Positions 1-13,913 are shown, numbered from the stretch's first letter. The stretch is DNA of 64,000 nucleotides from Membranipora membranacea (GCA_914767715.1 OU612068.1:18476001-18540000); one strand, 5' to 3'. Notes: a model not told the origin generated them from the sequence alone. A program made the numbers and translations.

Positions 1-3000
1 TAATTAAGTGCCCCAGTAATTGAATTTTTCAGACAAATGGGTTTTGGCAGCATCACAATGAAGCCTATTTTTACAATGTAGCAGTGTTTTTGTTTTTAAA
101 TCACGTTCACACTTTGTTTTTGGTCATTTAATTTAGCCAATTTGTAATGACTTATTCGTGAGAGCATAGAAGGGACATTTCGTTAATACAGGAGAGTTGA
201 ATAGATTCAGCACCCTTGCTGAGCAGTATTATTATATCATCTTGAAAAATACATGAGGACAAAAGTATCATGCTACCATGTGTTTGTCTCAATGGCCTGA
301 GACTATGACTATAGTGTTATAGTGTTATATTGTATTACATACAGTACAAATAAATAAAACTAACATACAACATGTAACCGGGTGTTGGAAGGTTTTTTTA
401 AAACAGCAAATAAATAACTTGTAACAGTTGGATAAACATGCAAATGTGTGGGCAAGATATAATATATATAAGCTGGAAGAACTTCATTCTGGGCTTAAAA
501 AAAGAACGAAAAAATTCCTTACAAACCACAAAATTATGATCTACCAAGCCACTCAGGAGAATGCACTTTTGTCTGCTACCGATGTTACCATTCTCCTGTC
601 AATGATGGTATTTCTCTCATTGCACATGGCAAGTCTCTTTCACACCTGGAAACAGGAAAAATTTGTAAATAATTGAATAAATATGTACAAATAAATACAT
701 ATGCTGGTATGATGAAGCATTACGACCATTACAATGTCTCAACGCAACATGGTTGCACTGTTATGAGAGGAAGGGAGTCATTGTTTTCTAATAGAGGGAC
801 AAGCTGGAAAAGGTATCGAATGATTGGACCAGATGCATCACAGTTTATCTTTCACCATAGTTTCCTTGAGTACAGAGAAAACAAAATTGAAATATAAGCT
901 ATATCTCATATTATAATATCTTTAAACATATTTATTATACATATATTAGATGTGATGCGACATGCCAAAACCGAACACGCGGCACAAAAATGAAAAATTG
1001 AGATATTAAGCCCATTTTTTATCCACAGGCTTCTCTATAGGCGTTAAGCCCTACTGGGAAGTTCTAATAATTTCAGTTCTACGTAGATGCAGTATGGTCA
1101 AAGTATTATGTTGGAATGCTTCAGGAATGCTTGTCAAGGAGAGGGAAAAGTTAGAGACACCTAGAGATAAAAAATGACATGAGTATTATGAGTATTAAGA
1201 ATAATTTGATTATAGACCTTATTCAAAATTATTAGCCTCCTAATCAATTAGGGTGGGGACAAGAATTGATCAATTCAGATAAGGCCAATCAACATAGCAT
1301 TGCTTGGAGGCAACTTGCGACATCATGCCACACACATTTGTAACTGTCAAAATTGAAACATTTCCAAATTTACAGATATTCTGTGAGAAGCGTAGCCGAG
1401 GTTTATTTCTTCTGATACTGCTCGATGATTTGATCGAAGTAGGTTTCTAGGAGGTATAGGGTCCGTATTTCACGGTTAGGTATTGTTGTGAGTATTTAGC
1501 CCTGTGAATTCTAACATTGCCAAAAGCTTTGACAAGGGTCTCTAAGTACCATTAGTATGTCGGACCATGTGATTAAGAAATTGAGGCTTTGGAAAGCGAT
1601 AAACATCGAAAGTCACTCCTCTCCGCCGCTTAGCAATACATGCTAATTACTGCAATTATTTGAAGTGTGAGTTTAATATAATCATAATTTTCATATTTTT
1701 ACTCTACTACAATGTTGACACCAATCAGACTCATGCTGCTGTTTACGGTATAACAACAACATGATATTAAAATGATTCAAGTGATAAAAACAATTATGAT
1801 CAACAGCAATGAATCAGCGAATTTTGGCTTTTAAGATGGCAGTTGGATAATCTCTTACGTAAAACACTCGAAAACAGTAATTAGCAATTTTGCAGCATGA
1901 CAGTTTAATAATATTTCTTGAGCAGTGAACTAGTTAGACAGATGTAAGATTGGATGGGATGTTCTCTGATCGACCTCTAACTAATCTGTATGGACGGGAA
2001 GACAAAGTGACACGACCTTTAATATCCCTTACATATTATATCCAAAGCTTCAGAAGACCCTTGGAATTTCGATGTCTGACCATTAATCCATGAAATCGCC
2101 TTGATTGATGACTGGTTTTGTTGGCACGATTAAGCACGAGGCGCCAAACAATATTGTAACATCTTATAACTAAGAGTTGAGAAACCTTTTGTTTATACGG
2201 ATTTGATCTTTGAGTATTGTTTTGAGCAAAGGTATAATATAAAAGTCTGTGCCATATAATATAAGTCTGTGGCAATGGCTGCTCACCAGCGTCATGGCTT
2301 ACATGAGACGAGCATATTGCATACCAAGTATGTTAGTAATGTAAAAATATACCATTATAGAAAAGTTCTCATGAACAAGGCGACTCAGAGTAGAGCACAG
2401 GTACCAATTTGTAAATCATCCTAGCCCGAGATCCCAACAGCACCCTGATTATTCTCTGGTACAATGCACCTCACCCTCCCCTTCACTGAGGGGCTGAATA
2501 AATGTGTGCAAAACCCGAAATTGAGTAAGTCACATTCCATACTCTTATAAATTATAGGGCCGATGTTGTTGATTCAAATTCAGTTACTTGTACACGTAGA
2601 TGTATGTTGGATGTTACGCATCGTTTAATAGCTATGGGGACCGGAGAGAGAGAGTCTTTCTAGTTGTTGTAAGGTTGCAGCTGTGTATCTCACTTTAGCT
2701 CAATCTATTGGCAAATTTATTACTACCCAACAATTACCCAGGGTTGATTCTAACTGCACCTAAGGGTAGAAATATCCACGTTACCAACATTTAATACGAG
2801 AAAACTTTTGCGCCCCTACCCCGTTGCGGAAAATTAAAACGTGTACGATAAACAAAGATTGAGCAATTCGTGGCCGAGTCATCAACAGAATAACAAAGTA
2901 AAGGGAATTAAATTCTTAAGCGGATCTTAAATCAGATAGATAAACTAAATAGAACATGTCACCATTGTAATTACTACTGTATAAGCCATGTAAAACCATC

Positions 3001-3871
3001 ACGCACATTGTAACACATTCCAGCCAATCTGTAATCAGAATTTTCGCAATTTGTTCCATGCTGTGCTTTAGTTATTAATTAGGGAGGTATGGGCAAAGAT
3101 TATAAATACTTTAGTCATTGGTATGGGAAACATCTGTCAGGAAAATGAAAGAAATAATGAAGAAAAATCCAATAATTGCTTGTGACCGCTGGTCATTTGA
3201 TTGGGTGGAGACATTTTAAGTGGGTAAGGAATAAGTTTATTCCATGATAAGGTCATAAATAATTATAGCAACACAGTTTGAGACGCTAAAATGGAATAAA
3301 TTTCGTAGTCGAGCGCCAGATTTAGCTTATTTTGAACTTAGTGTTCTGAGAGTGGGAGATTTCTTTTTTTATAAATTATTATGTGCCTGGGAGTTTTATT
3401 CAAAATCAAACCCGGGAGAACTTGTGCAGATTCATTGTCAGTAGTTATACTCCATAATAAAGCATATTTCACATAGCTGCATGATTGCGGCATTTTGCAT
3501 GTTTGACAGATTGATGGTAATTTGCATACAGTTTGAGTTGCAGCTATGCCTCAAAATACTCAAAGAACAGCAACTACTGCATCAAATAGCATCAGATAAA
3601 ATAATTTTACTTTGGTCTCACAAAAATGGTGCCCCCCTTGGGCCTACACTCAGGAATAGCTTGTGTTCGCATAAATCTTGTGGACGAAAACAATACCTGG
3701 TATTTTATTTATAGACTGCTGTGTGTAGTTTAGCACGATTTAATGTAGTTTCGAAAATGGCCATAAAACCCCAAAATTTCTCATTTTTGGTCACATTCTC
3801 AAACACATATTGCCAAATCGGAAATAAAGGAATACTAAGAAAACTAATATGGAGCATTGCGCTATCTCTCC
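1..3871. other. No gene supported
   Basis: I see no convincing coding exon on either strand. The open frames are short (under 85 codons), have no recognisable domain and are not linked by splice signals in matching phase. The 3' untranslated part or a last small exon of the minus-strand ULK3 gene could lie in the right-hand end of this stretch, but nothing proves it. Confidence 0.5.
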
Positions 3872-3872
3872 A

Positions 3873-3917
<45 letters not shown>
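3872..3917. repeat. (AT)n microsatellite
   Basis: A run of alternating A and T of about 45 bases just downstream of the last recognised ULK3 exon. If the splice donor at that exon end were not used, translation would run through this repeat as a Tyr-Ile tail before a stop. Confidence 0.95.
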
Positions 3918-3918
<1 letters not shown>

Positions 3919-3929
3919 CATATACTTAC

Positions 3930-6900
3930 TCTCAGTTATGGAGGATTTGATATTTTTTGATCTTTTGCTTGAGGAGTTAGATTTGACATAATCAGAGAGA
4001 GTTTCAGTGTGCGACAAACTGTTCTGTATATGCTGATATAATACTTCGCGTAACCGGCCTTCAGGCAAGTCTAAAAATAGAACTGTTGACATCCTAATGT
4101 GGCTATAGATACCTTGTCTACAATGTAGCGACATGTCATGAAAACAACAACCCTGACTATTGTTTGTGGGTCTTCGCAGTCTCCCATTCGCTCAGCCAAA
4201 TTGCTGCTTAGGATCGGCCTCAAGCATTTGAATGATTTGTCTCCATAGGAGGTTTTAAGGTCCCACAAAATACAATGGTACAGAATACCGTGGTGACATC
4301 ATAAGCTGAATTTGTAATCTCAAAACATTTGACGCCCAACGGATGCAACATACAGTTGCCCAGGTCCCTCTGCACAACACACTTGTGTTCAGTCAGATAT
4401 CTTGAGCGAAATTCTGTTCCATGGCCTTCTTGAGAACTAAAATTCTCAATCCTAGCCCTAGCAGCATGAAGTCACCTCTTATCCTATAGTTTGACTATCA
4501 TTTCAAGTGTGCACGGAGATGATTCATTCATTCAACCAACATGTATATAATAAACAAAATTGCCCGAATCACCATAGGTGACAAAATGAGTAACAGCGTT
4601 ATCAATGCAAACCTTGTGCTACGGTTAATAGCTGCTGAATACATCTTTGGTGCCTCTCCAGAGCATGTGAATACTTCTGTTCTTTTTCCTGTCAAAACGT
4701 AATCATAAAGAACCGTTACATCTGGTGTCTAAATGTTGACAACCTGAGAAACGTTTTGAAGGCCTGGGGCGCACATTCTAACAATACTTTTACCAATTAG
4801 ATGAATCATGTATCTATACTACAAAAAAAGCGTGACTAGCATGCTGAGATGGGATTACTGTATTACACAATCAAATCTGGTGTAATAGTGAACAACAAAC
4901 CTCTCCAAATCAGCTACTCAATGAATAGCTCATGTGAGAAAAAGACAAAACACGCCAATTGGTTGATGATTTGTGTGCTGCATGGTGTCTAATTATAGAC
5001 GAAGCTCAGCCATGAGAACGGAGAGCGATGGGAATGGAATTTATGAGTAGAGTCCCTCCCTAGAAATCTTGCTGGAGGGGATTAGTAGATTGTAAAGCAG
5101 GAATGAGAATATGTTTGTATCATGACTGGGCACTTTTGAGATCAACCAAACCTCGAGAGATTAATATATTAATATTTTGATCGGCTTGGGACCAGTTTTG
5201 GTACATTTTAATCACCTTGGATCACTTTTGGTAAATTTCAATCGTCCCGGATCACTTTTGGTACATTTTAATCGTCTTGGATCAGTGTTGGTACAATTTA
5301 AGCAGTTTGGTCACTTCTGGTAAGGTGTAAAGTGTAAATAAAGTCTGACACAGTTGCAGTGGGGTGCATTTTAGAATCTCACCATTTCTAATCCTTTACG
5401 CTGAGATAGAAGCACTGTGGGTAGCTGAGGATGACCTTCACTAAGTTCGCCTAAGAAATATAGAGCAGGAAATGTCAAAAACTAAACATAGAGGCGAGAA
5501 GAACAAGTCTGAAAACATTGAATCTATTTCATAAGCCTTACGAAATAATCCAGGATGTTTTAGACTGCTCAGAAGCAGTTAGCTTAGCCCAGCAAAGTTG
5601 ACGCATTAGCTATTTTGTCGGGTATCTAGTCATATTTTGAATTCCAGTTTAACGAATAATCACTGTATTAGCTTTGATTAAAATAAATATCAGGAAATCC
5701 TGTTCCTTACAGCCTGACAACCATAATCCAGGCTCAACTCTCAGATTATTAGAACCAACTCAACACTAAGTCAAAGTTGATGGTACACGGGACCTTGAGT
5801 ATGGTGACAACTCGAGGGGTCTAGTTGTGATCATAAGTATAACATATGCAGACATAATCTCTAAACACCCTACCTTGTCTGACTGTGTAAATCTTCTTGT
5901 AACCTAGATCTAATAATTTATTTCGTACATATCAAAGACAAGTAAATACAAATACGAAGTTCTTACCCAATTCTTCCAGAAAGGTTTCCTTGATATTTGA
6001 GCTCTGCTCCAGATTGTTCCTGAGCGTTTCTCTCAGGAATTCTGTACGGCTCAGATAGTCTTTTATCTTCTTCCTCATGGCTTCCTTTTTTTTCTCATCA
6101 GATTCATCTGAAGTAAAACTAAGTATATAGAGCAAGTCATATTCAGAGCACCTAGAGACCTAGACTCAATAATTCATTGAGCACCTTGATCAGTCAACTA
6201 CAGTAAGTACGAATTGTTAGTTGTATCCAAATCTAGTGAGAAATCTGGACGACATTTATGCAAATTTTTGCGGGGAAATTTAATATTTTTTCCTGTACGA
6301 TAATTATCCTTATCAAGTCAATACCCTATTATACCATTTTAGCACAAATCCTAAAACCCAATGACATTTCCCTCAAGAACTTCTGACACAGATAACACCC
6401 TTATTTTGAACTATATGTCATGTGAAATTACTCACATTGGAGGGCACCCATGAAATAATCTAGAGACTTAACATAGTTTTCTATAGCCTCGGGAAGTTTG
6501 CTATTTGTGTCCGCTTCGATGGCTATTTTCACAGCTTCAACCTTTAAATAACACAAGCAGTAGTATTTATTACACCTAAACTATCTGGTAGCCTTAAGTA
6601 TATAGCCATGTCGTGAGCAAGAATTAAGCTGAATTTTAACTAAGAAAATGACTGAACTCCACCAACCAACTAGAATCAAATTTTGATTTTACCATTTTTA
6701 ATATGTATTCTTGCAAGTTTTGATGTGTAATAAAGATAACCAAGAGTTGTCTTTTCATTTATTTAGAGGTAGGTGAGCGGACAACTTCACATTGAAAGAT
6801 GACTCCTCACAAGGTTTGTCCCTAACTCCCTGGACATATATGGTCAAGACCCAATGGTATCAATGAGATGGTAGTTTGCTTGAGATATGAAGGGCCATGC

Positions 6901-8454
6901 AGAACTGCTCAGCTATCTGAAAACTTACGGCATTTGGAAGACTTTCTGGACTGGGTATCCGGCCCAGTTCAATGAATGGATGTGCGAAGAATTCCTCAAA
7001 TGATATGCGCTTGGTTGGGTCTCTTTGTAAAAGTCTGAGAGTCAAGTCACCACACTCATTTGATATGTCAAAGCCAGGCGGAATCTACAAAAGTTTGGAG
7101 TATAGAGGGAAAATATGTCAAGATAGTGTCATTAAACTGTCACCACAACTGAGACTCGAAGAAGAATACCATCATACATTTAAATAGTATAGCTCAGCCC
7201 ATTTTATAGAGAATTTTGTCCAGTATGGTCACTGCAAAATCTCATAATTCAAATAGGGTTAACAACAAAAAATTATCCCACTAGTGTCTGTTTCATTGTT
7301 CATCCTGATATAACATTAACACACCATCCTTCTAACATTATAAAGATTATCTTCTTTTTGCAATTGTGGGGACAACTCCTGATTATTTAGTATGGAAGAC
7401 TTTTAACTTACTGCATCAAAACTAGGAGCTAGATACTAGATATTAATATTGTAGAGATGTTCTCTGACAAAAAAATAACATTTGGGAATGCACAGAGTGA
7501 ATAGTGTTTGTTTGTGTCAAGCACAGGAATTTAAGTTTGCTTCCGTTACACTCACCAGTATTGGTTTGTTTTCTTTTATTTTTTCTGATAGTTCTGCAAG
7601 AGTATTCGATGCCCATGGAGCCTGTCCAAAGAGACACTCTAGAAATAGATTAAGATTATCATGATAAACTTACACTGAAAATTTCTGATCACTGATCAGG
7701 CGCTGGCAGTGACCTTTCACTCCCATATAAAAACAAACATATAGTCTCCTATTGCCGTCCAAAATGCTGTCAGCAAAATATGAATCAAATCTTAAGAATA
7801 GTAATAATAACTATTACTACTATATAGTCTCTGATCAAATATAGTGCTACCTTGACTCACCATATAAAATTACACCAACAGACCAGAGATCAGCTTTGGC
7901 GTCGTAATGTTTTTGGCAGATGATCTCAGGTGCCATATACAGAGGTGAACCTTTCAGATGATTGGTGTCAACACCTCCAACAATGAAGTGTGCAAAACCA
8001 AAATCTGCAAAATAATCGGACGTGTTAACTTGATTAACTTTTATCAGTGATATTATTAGCTTTTTAAGATATCCGCATTGTGATGGTATGATGAAAAAAA
8101 TCTCCATGTAAGTAGGTGAGAATCTTCAATGAGTTTCTTTGCCCATCTTACCTGCTATTTTCAATTTTGGTCTTGAGCGACTGGATAGGAGTATATTTTG
8201 TGGTTTCAAATCCAGATGTGTCACATTCTTATCCCTCATATATTTCAGTGCCAATGCTAAAAATGTACAACATGATAGCTCTATGATTATCTCAACTAAT
8301 ATTGCATGCACAGGTCTCATCATTACCATGTCAGCATTATAGGAGGCAAATACACATGCTTATCCCTTCACTGGGGCTGTCTCCAAAGTATCATGTCATT
8401 CCCAAGTGTTGTTACTGCAACTTGGTTTGTATATAGTCTCTAAATGATAAGTAC

Positions 8455-8486
<32 letters not shown>

Positions 8487-10188
8487 TTTATATGTATAGG
8501 TGGTAGTACACTGTAACGAGAGCCTCCGGATGATTATCTTACCTATCTGCTGAAGGAACCTTCGAACAAGAGTTTCATGTAGAGCCCTCTTCTGCCTCAG
8601 GAAGCCTAATAAATCACCTCCGCTGCAGAATTCAGTAATTATATATATGTAGTTAGCATCCCATTCGAAGTCCTTGAGTTCCACTATATGGTCATGCTTC
8701 AACAATTTGAGTAGCTCAATTTCTGTGAGCAGATTTGCTGTTGATATTCGATTGAGGCTGCTCTTCAGTACACATTTTATTGCTACAGTCTCTCTTGCAC
8801 CTGTCTAAAAGTATAAGAAAATTACAGGCGCTGTAAGTGTAACATCATTGGACAATAACAATGATTATTTGCAATCAATGAGTGTAATTACCTAATTATA
8901 TTATAATATAAATCTTATATCTAGACCCAGTTTTGGTGTTGACAAGTCTTGTACACTGAGGCCGTAGCCCATAAAGACATACTAAGCTACACCACTTGTG
9001 CAGAAGATATGCATGCCATAAATTTGGCTATAAGTCTGCTTCTCTGCCCAATTCAATATCTTTGTATGCATAGATTTTTGTGACTACTGACTGTGATACG
9101 TGGTTGGATGCTAATCGCAAGGTGGTTCAACTTAGCCCAGCTAAGATTTATATCAGTATGCAAGAAGGTTTAGATGTAAATAATAATTACCAGAGAGATA
9201 GATGTCGAGTGAGTCTGTCAGTATGTCCAGGTGAGAGTATGAATGGAATGGATTGGATACCAATGGTGTGTGATAATTGTGTAACCTTGTTAGGTCAGAT
9301 AAGTGAGCTAGATAGTTGTAATGGACAGTTGACCATCTGTATGAGCTCAATATATGTAGTGGAATACCACCAGTCATGGGTTTTCCCGGCTAAGCCGATG
9401 GCATCCCAGCATGCCAGTCAGGGTTTTCTGACTATGTGTCAGCGACAGCCCAGAACGCGCCGGTTCCCAGAGCTATGCAAATGTTTTTAGCCCACCTTCT
9501 CCAAGTTACAACTTAAATAGTGTGCTATTGTGCTGGCTGGAGGAGATAATGACTGGAATAAATACAGTTGAGAATAGCATACAGTAATTATGATGATGAC
9601 TCAGTAGCTATAAATGCAGAAAGCCTTGTAGTTGAGTGTAATAATATTGTAATTACTACAGGTTGTGTGTAAAAGTATCTCACTGACTTATTCAATGACA
9701 ATATATCTGGATCGTTTTGCGTATGTTGCTGTAAACTCAGGAATGTACATAAATGGTTAACATGAGGGAACACTGTGAGCAATGAACTAAACCCCTAGTT
9801 CATTGCTGTGAGAGACATCAATCAAGCCCTCTATTGACTTTATTGCATGTCTGTTTTCTCCTATCAGACTCATTACATATCTAATAATTGTAAACACATA
9901 ACAGGACAAAATTATTGCTTTCATCTTCGTCATGCCTTTGAGTTTATGCTTGCATTAAGGAGGAACAGTGACTGTTACTCCTTGTTTGCACTCATCGCTT
10001 CTAATTGACTTTGTAGTACTAACCTTCCTGAAAGCTTTGTAAACTGTGGCATAAGTTCCACTGCCCAACCTGTCTGTGAACACATATTCAGGTAAGGATG
10101 GTAATGGGAACCTCCCTGAACCTCTTCTCGATAGTACTTTTCCAGGTGGTGCAGTCTTAGGGCGAGTATGATTGGTATTATGAGCCAT
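3930..10188 (-). CDS. ULK3: Serine/threonine kinase ULK3-like, 11 coding exons, 3' end open
   Basis: Exons in order: 10024-10188, 8543-8804, 8152-8256, 7861-8004, 7556-7638, 6929-7084, 6436-6541, 5967-6107, 5383-5450, 4613-4688, 3930-4070. Phases agree at every junction and give about 482 residues, close to vertebrate ULK3. The kinase domain shows the glycine loop [12 protein letters not shown] (about 41-52), VAIK with Lys65, HLDLKPQN with Asp158, DFG at 177 and [12 protein letters not shown] in place of HRD is typical of ULK3. Two MIT-like regions follow (about 306-388 and 389-465). Known ULK3 proteins act in Hedgehog signalling, autophagy and the abscission checkpoint, with MIT domains binding ESCRT-III; that role here is inferred. 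I took the ATG in frame before the kinase as start, leaving about 33 basic, proline-rich residues ahead of the domain. The last exon ends in a good donor (GTAAGT), so a small terminal exon is probably missing. Confidence 0.9.
5181..5325. repeat. Minisatellite, about 30-bp unit, five degenerate copies
   Basis: Successive units share the core GGATCACTTTTGGTACATTT followed by AATC and a CTTGG-like link. The last copy is truncated. It lies in the ULK3 intron between exons 5383-5450 and 5967-6107 (just outside the former). Confidence 0.85.
8459..8487. repeat. (AT)n microsatellite
   Basis: About 28 bases of alternating A and T in the ULK3 intron just downstream (minus-strand sense) of exon 8543-8804. 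Confidence 0.95.
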
Positions 10189-10566
10189 CTTCACCTGTCA
10201 TATTATGGTTTTCAGTCTCAGGGAAGTTTATTTTTGTTAAAAATTCCCAATGATTAGCCTTAGGTGTTTTTTCATAACTCAGTCTGTTGATGGATAATCC
10301 CCTAAAATACAATTGTTATGAACTAGGAATCGATGCTAACAAAATGTGATCATCATTGTCCAGCCAGAACATCAAACCGACTTACTGGAATTGCTGGTAG
10401 GCTTACTTTTTTATAGGGACTCGTTTAAAACTAACTACTGCAGGTAAAAGAATAATCGAGCTGGCAATTGGTAAGCAGTTGGATGCATCTATTATGTTCT
10501 TAACATTGACTTGGAAACAAATTTTGTGGTAACAAAAGTGTATTTTTTGCCACATAGAGGTTAAAT
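10189..10566. promoter_or_regulatory. Shared intergenic region between divergent ULK3 and BTB genes
   Basis: The ULK3 start codon (minus) and the BTB start codon (plus) are only 378 bases apart and face away from each other. The promoters of both genes, or one bidirectional promoter, should lie here unless a 5' non-coding exon exists further out. I see no clear TATA box or long CG-rich block. Confidence 0.5.
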
Positions 10567-11952
10567 ATGGCTGGCGTAGAGGGTAGAAGTTCACTAGAAG
10601 TTACTGAATTTAGCAAAGACACAACAGATCAAGGATTCAATGTACTTGAGCACATTACATCATTGTATGGCAACAGTGAAACTAGTGACTTGACTTTGAA
10701 AGTAGGAGGCTGTTTATTCCAGGTTCACAGATTTCTACTTTGCCAAAGCCCTGTCTTCAAATCAATGCTCTTTGGATCTGGATGGCAGGAATCCAATGCA
10801 AAAGAAGTTGAGATGCATGAGGTGGAGAAGTATGTCCCATTTTTTGAACAATTTCTGAAGTATCTCTATGGGAAGTCTCTCCTAATCAACTGGGTAAATG
10901 TTGAAGCCTTGGTATATTTTGGAGATAAATATGCACTCAACTCATTGCTCAATGAGTGTCTGGACTTCTTTTATGACTGTGTTAAGGCAAGTGGTAACCT
11001 CATGTGTGCGCTCAACGGTTGGAAGATGGTCCGGCGAATTCTGACTCAGCGGCAGGAGTGTTTAACAGTTTTACAGTCACTCATCATGAGCAACATAGAA
11101 ATGATAATGCTGGATGATGATCTTATCAGCTTGTTAGATGATGACGATATGAAGGTCATACTCTCAACTGATACCACCGTCTGCAGATCGGAATTTACAC
11201 TTTATCGGCTGCTTGAAGCATGGCTGTTGATGAGGACAACGATAACAGATAATCGACTCGAGTATTTGCATTCTATGTGCCCACTAGTTCGCATATCATA
11301 TATGCGACTTGAAGAGATGAGTTATGTTGAGAGATCACCAATACGATTGTTTCCTGATCAAAACTCCGAGGAATTCAGATCAGCTAATACACTTATTAAG
11401 ACAATACTGTGTGATGGATATAAGTACCATGCTGTGGGTAAGGTCGAATGGTGTAAAGATGCTGCAGCACCTTCTGCTAGGCTCTATTTGAACGGAAGTT
11501 CTTGCATGCAGTATCGCTTACACAAAACAGACGGATTGAATACCTGGTCTAAGGTGGACAATTATTTCGAAGTCACAAACTCCCTGTCGAAAGCTGATCA
11601 GTCAAAACCAGGAATGGGATTCTGTGTGACATTGATGAGGAAAATTAACATTCAATCCAAGGCTGGTGCGAATAAACAACGTCTGAGTTTACTGAGCCTC
11701 GAAATCAGTCCTACATTTGCAGGCCTTATTCCATTCAAGGCTGGACTAGTATATATCTTGGAAAACAGGTCTAGCTGTGTGTTGAGGCGACCCCTGATGA
11801 AGTTTGACATAGCTGATGTCAGTCCAAAACTAGATATCAAACTCGACGATGTCAGCTTTGAGGAAATTGTCCTTAAAAACTCTGTGTATCAGTTTGATGA
11901 TACAGATGGAGAACGAGTATACCTAGCTCTGGATATATTTCTTGTTGAATGA
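10567..11952 (+). CDS. BTB/POZ and BACK domain protein, BTBD17-like, single exon
   Basis: An uninterrupted 461-codon frame starting at ATG after an AT-rich leader. Residues about 36-138 form a BTB/POZ fold, recognisable from SDLTLKVGG, FQVHRFLLCQSPVFKSML and the FLKYLYG helix. A helical BACK-type region follows to about residue 270. The last 190 residues have a beta-rich pattern with DVSP and VYLALD motifs, reminiscent of the C-terminal part of BTBD17-like proteins. Proteins of this layout often serve as Cullin-3 adaptors or as scaffolds, but no substrate can be inferred. There is no signal peptide and no membrane segment. The lack of introns contrasts with every long gene around it, so it may be an old retrocopy or an ancestrally intronless gene. 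It is divergent from ULK3 across 378 bases. Confidence 0.85.
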   Translation: MAGVEGRSSLEVTEFSKDTTDQGFNVLEHITSLYGNSETSDLTLKVGGCLFQVHRFLLCQSPVFKSMLFGSGWQESNAKEVEMHEVEKYVPFFEQFLKYLYGKSLLINWVNVEALVYFGDKYALNSLLNECLDFFYDCVKASGNLMCALNGWKMVRRILTQRQECLTVLQSLIMSNIEMIMLDDDLISLLDDDDMKVILSTDTTVCRSEFTLYRLLEAWLLMRTTITDNRLEYLHSMCPLVRISYMRLEEMSYVERSPIRLFPDQNSEEFRSANTLIKTILCDGYKYHAVGKVEWCKDAAAPSARLYLNGSSCMQYRLHKTDGLNTWSKVDNYFEVTNSLSKADQSKPGMGFCVTLMRKINIQSKAGANKQRLSLLSLEISPTFAGLIPFKAGLVYILENRSSCVLRRPLMKFDIADVSPKLDIKLDDVSFEEIVLKNSVYQFDDTDGERVYLALDIFLVE

Positions 11953-13115
11953 TTATCTGTCATCAAGACTGTAAATTTGGGCCTCTCAGCCCAGAAAATT
12001 GATAGATTATCTATATATGGTAATGTGTCGGTTCTGAGTACTGATAATTTCATGCTATGAATATTTAAATTGTCAGTTTTAAAATGTCTAGAAGCCATAA
12101 TTGTTTCTCTCTTCTGGAATTCCCCCTGTGAATAATACACAAATAACACAACTTAGTCTTAATGATACCGAAGTTCTAAGTATTTTGCTAAATGTTTTAG
12201 ATTCCGCTGGTTAAATCAATGAACCTTAAAATTTTCATACATTTTATTTTGTTCATAGAGGCACATACATCAACAGAGTAACTTTCAGAGTATGCTCTGT
12301 CTTGTAATTCACGGCTGGTAGTTTTATTATTTTCTGTCGCCGACTCTTTAGATGATTGCTTCGTCACACGTTTGGTAATTATGTAGACAAGATTTTTCCA
12401 TCCTTAATGTGACTACTTCCGAGGCCCAAAGAAATAATCCGGCATCCTTGTCACGGTAATATCTTTGAATAAAATTTTTAATCTCATATAAAACTAATCG
12501 CAGTAAGACAACTGGAGCTGTTCCTTGTTAGGAACGATGTTATAAGCTGATCTATCAAACTGAAATTCACAAGGAGCAACCATGGTAAAAAAAGTTTCTC
12601 TAACATTGATATTATTATCCATTATTAATTAATTATTGTTAATATTAGTATGAATATGACCAATACTCCACTTTTGATATCAATAAGTGTAGCATAAGTC
12701 ACTGCAATTTTGACTTGAAATACTCATCGTTTGCTTGCCTTGCCTAATTTAGGACTCTATTGTTTAAACTCTGAGCAGTTATCCTCCCGTTGCCCAAAAG
12801 ACGACAACTTGCCGACAACCTCATTCCTCGTACGACACAGTCGTAACTTGCCTATGAGATAAATATAAGCAATTCAAATGGCTTGGACGATCCCTTCACA
12901 GACATGATAGCCACAGAGAGTCAGCTAAATGTTTGTATAGTCCTAGTTGAGTTTAGGGTGATATTGCTGCCCCCAAGGAAGTTACCATAATCAATGCATG
13001 CTTAACAAAAAAATGTTCTTTTATTGTTTTAAATAACTAGAGATTCGGAATGCTCTAACTGTGTGTACACATACAAAACTGGCAGGGAGGATGATGGAAT
13101 ATATAACTATTTATA

Positions 13116-13400
13116 TATGCAGAATCAGTGTAGATTTGCAATCATGCTGGCAGGGCCTCTAACCTGTAAAAAATGTAGATAGTGCCACATGGGAATTGAA
13201 TATTTATTCTGTTCCAAGTAAGGAAATGCAAAATTTAAATATCTAACCATACAAGCAAAATCTGTAACTTATAGCGATGTAAACTTAAATTATTTTGTGT
13301 GTGAAACATTCACAGAGAGGTTTAGAAGGAGCTCAACCTCTATGAACATATCTCTCAATGACATGTATAAGCTTAGTTATTGTAAGATGCAATGCTGTGC
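13116..13400 (+). repeat. Dispersed repeat, copy 1 of 2
   Basis: Shares long collinear stretches with 17112-17330, for example AGAATCAGTGTAGATTTGCA, GAAACATTCACAGA and GGTTTAGAAGGAGCTCAA, with indels between them. No coding potential is evident. Confidence 0.85.
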
Positions 13401-13913
13401 ATGTTGAGTTAGCTCACCGAAGGCTCTTCCATTTTACCTTCAACTATTTCTGACAGGTTGCCTGCAGTATAAGCCCTGTTGGAGGGTCAATAATTCAGGT
13501 TCAAAATGAACTATGTGAGTACAATGGACTGGTGACCGTTGTACAGCACAAGACTGACAAAATGTCTTTATTTGCAATATATATTTTCCATGTCAGCAGG
13601 ATACATTTAGTTTTAGCGAATTCCTGCTATATTTGTTGTCTGAGTTGGTTGTGAACTGAATGCAAAAGGGCAAAATTTAATGTCTTAGAGTTTCCTCTGT
13701 CAATAAACAAGAACCAAAATGACCAACAGCACTATAATAAGCCTGCATGGATTTGGTAAAATTACAGTAATGATAACGGCAGTCGATAAATATCGAGAAA
13801 GTAGTAGGCAGGGGCCACTGTCCACAAGCATAGGATAGCATTGTGAGCAGTTTGAAAAACTAAACTAGAAGCAACTCTCTTACCCCATCCGGCCACTTTT
13901 CTAGGTGAAACAT

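Noticed and set aside
9080-9490. 136-codon open frame on the plus strand in the first ULK3 intron
   Set aside because: No recognisable domain, no splice partners and antisense to an expressed-type gene; an overlapping frame exists on the other strand. Chance or decayed transposon is likelier.
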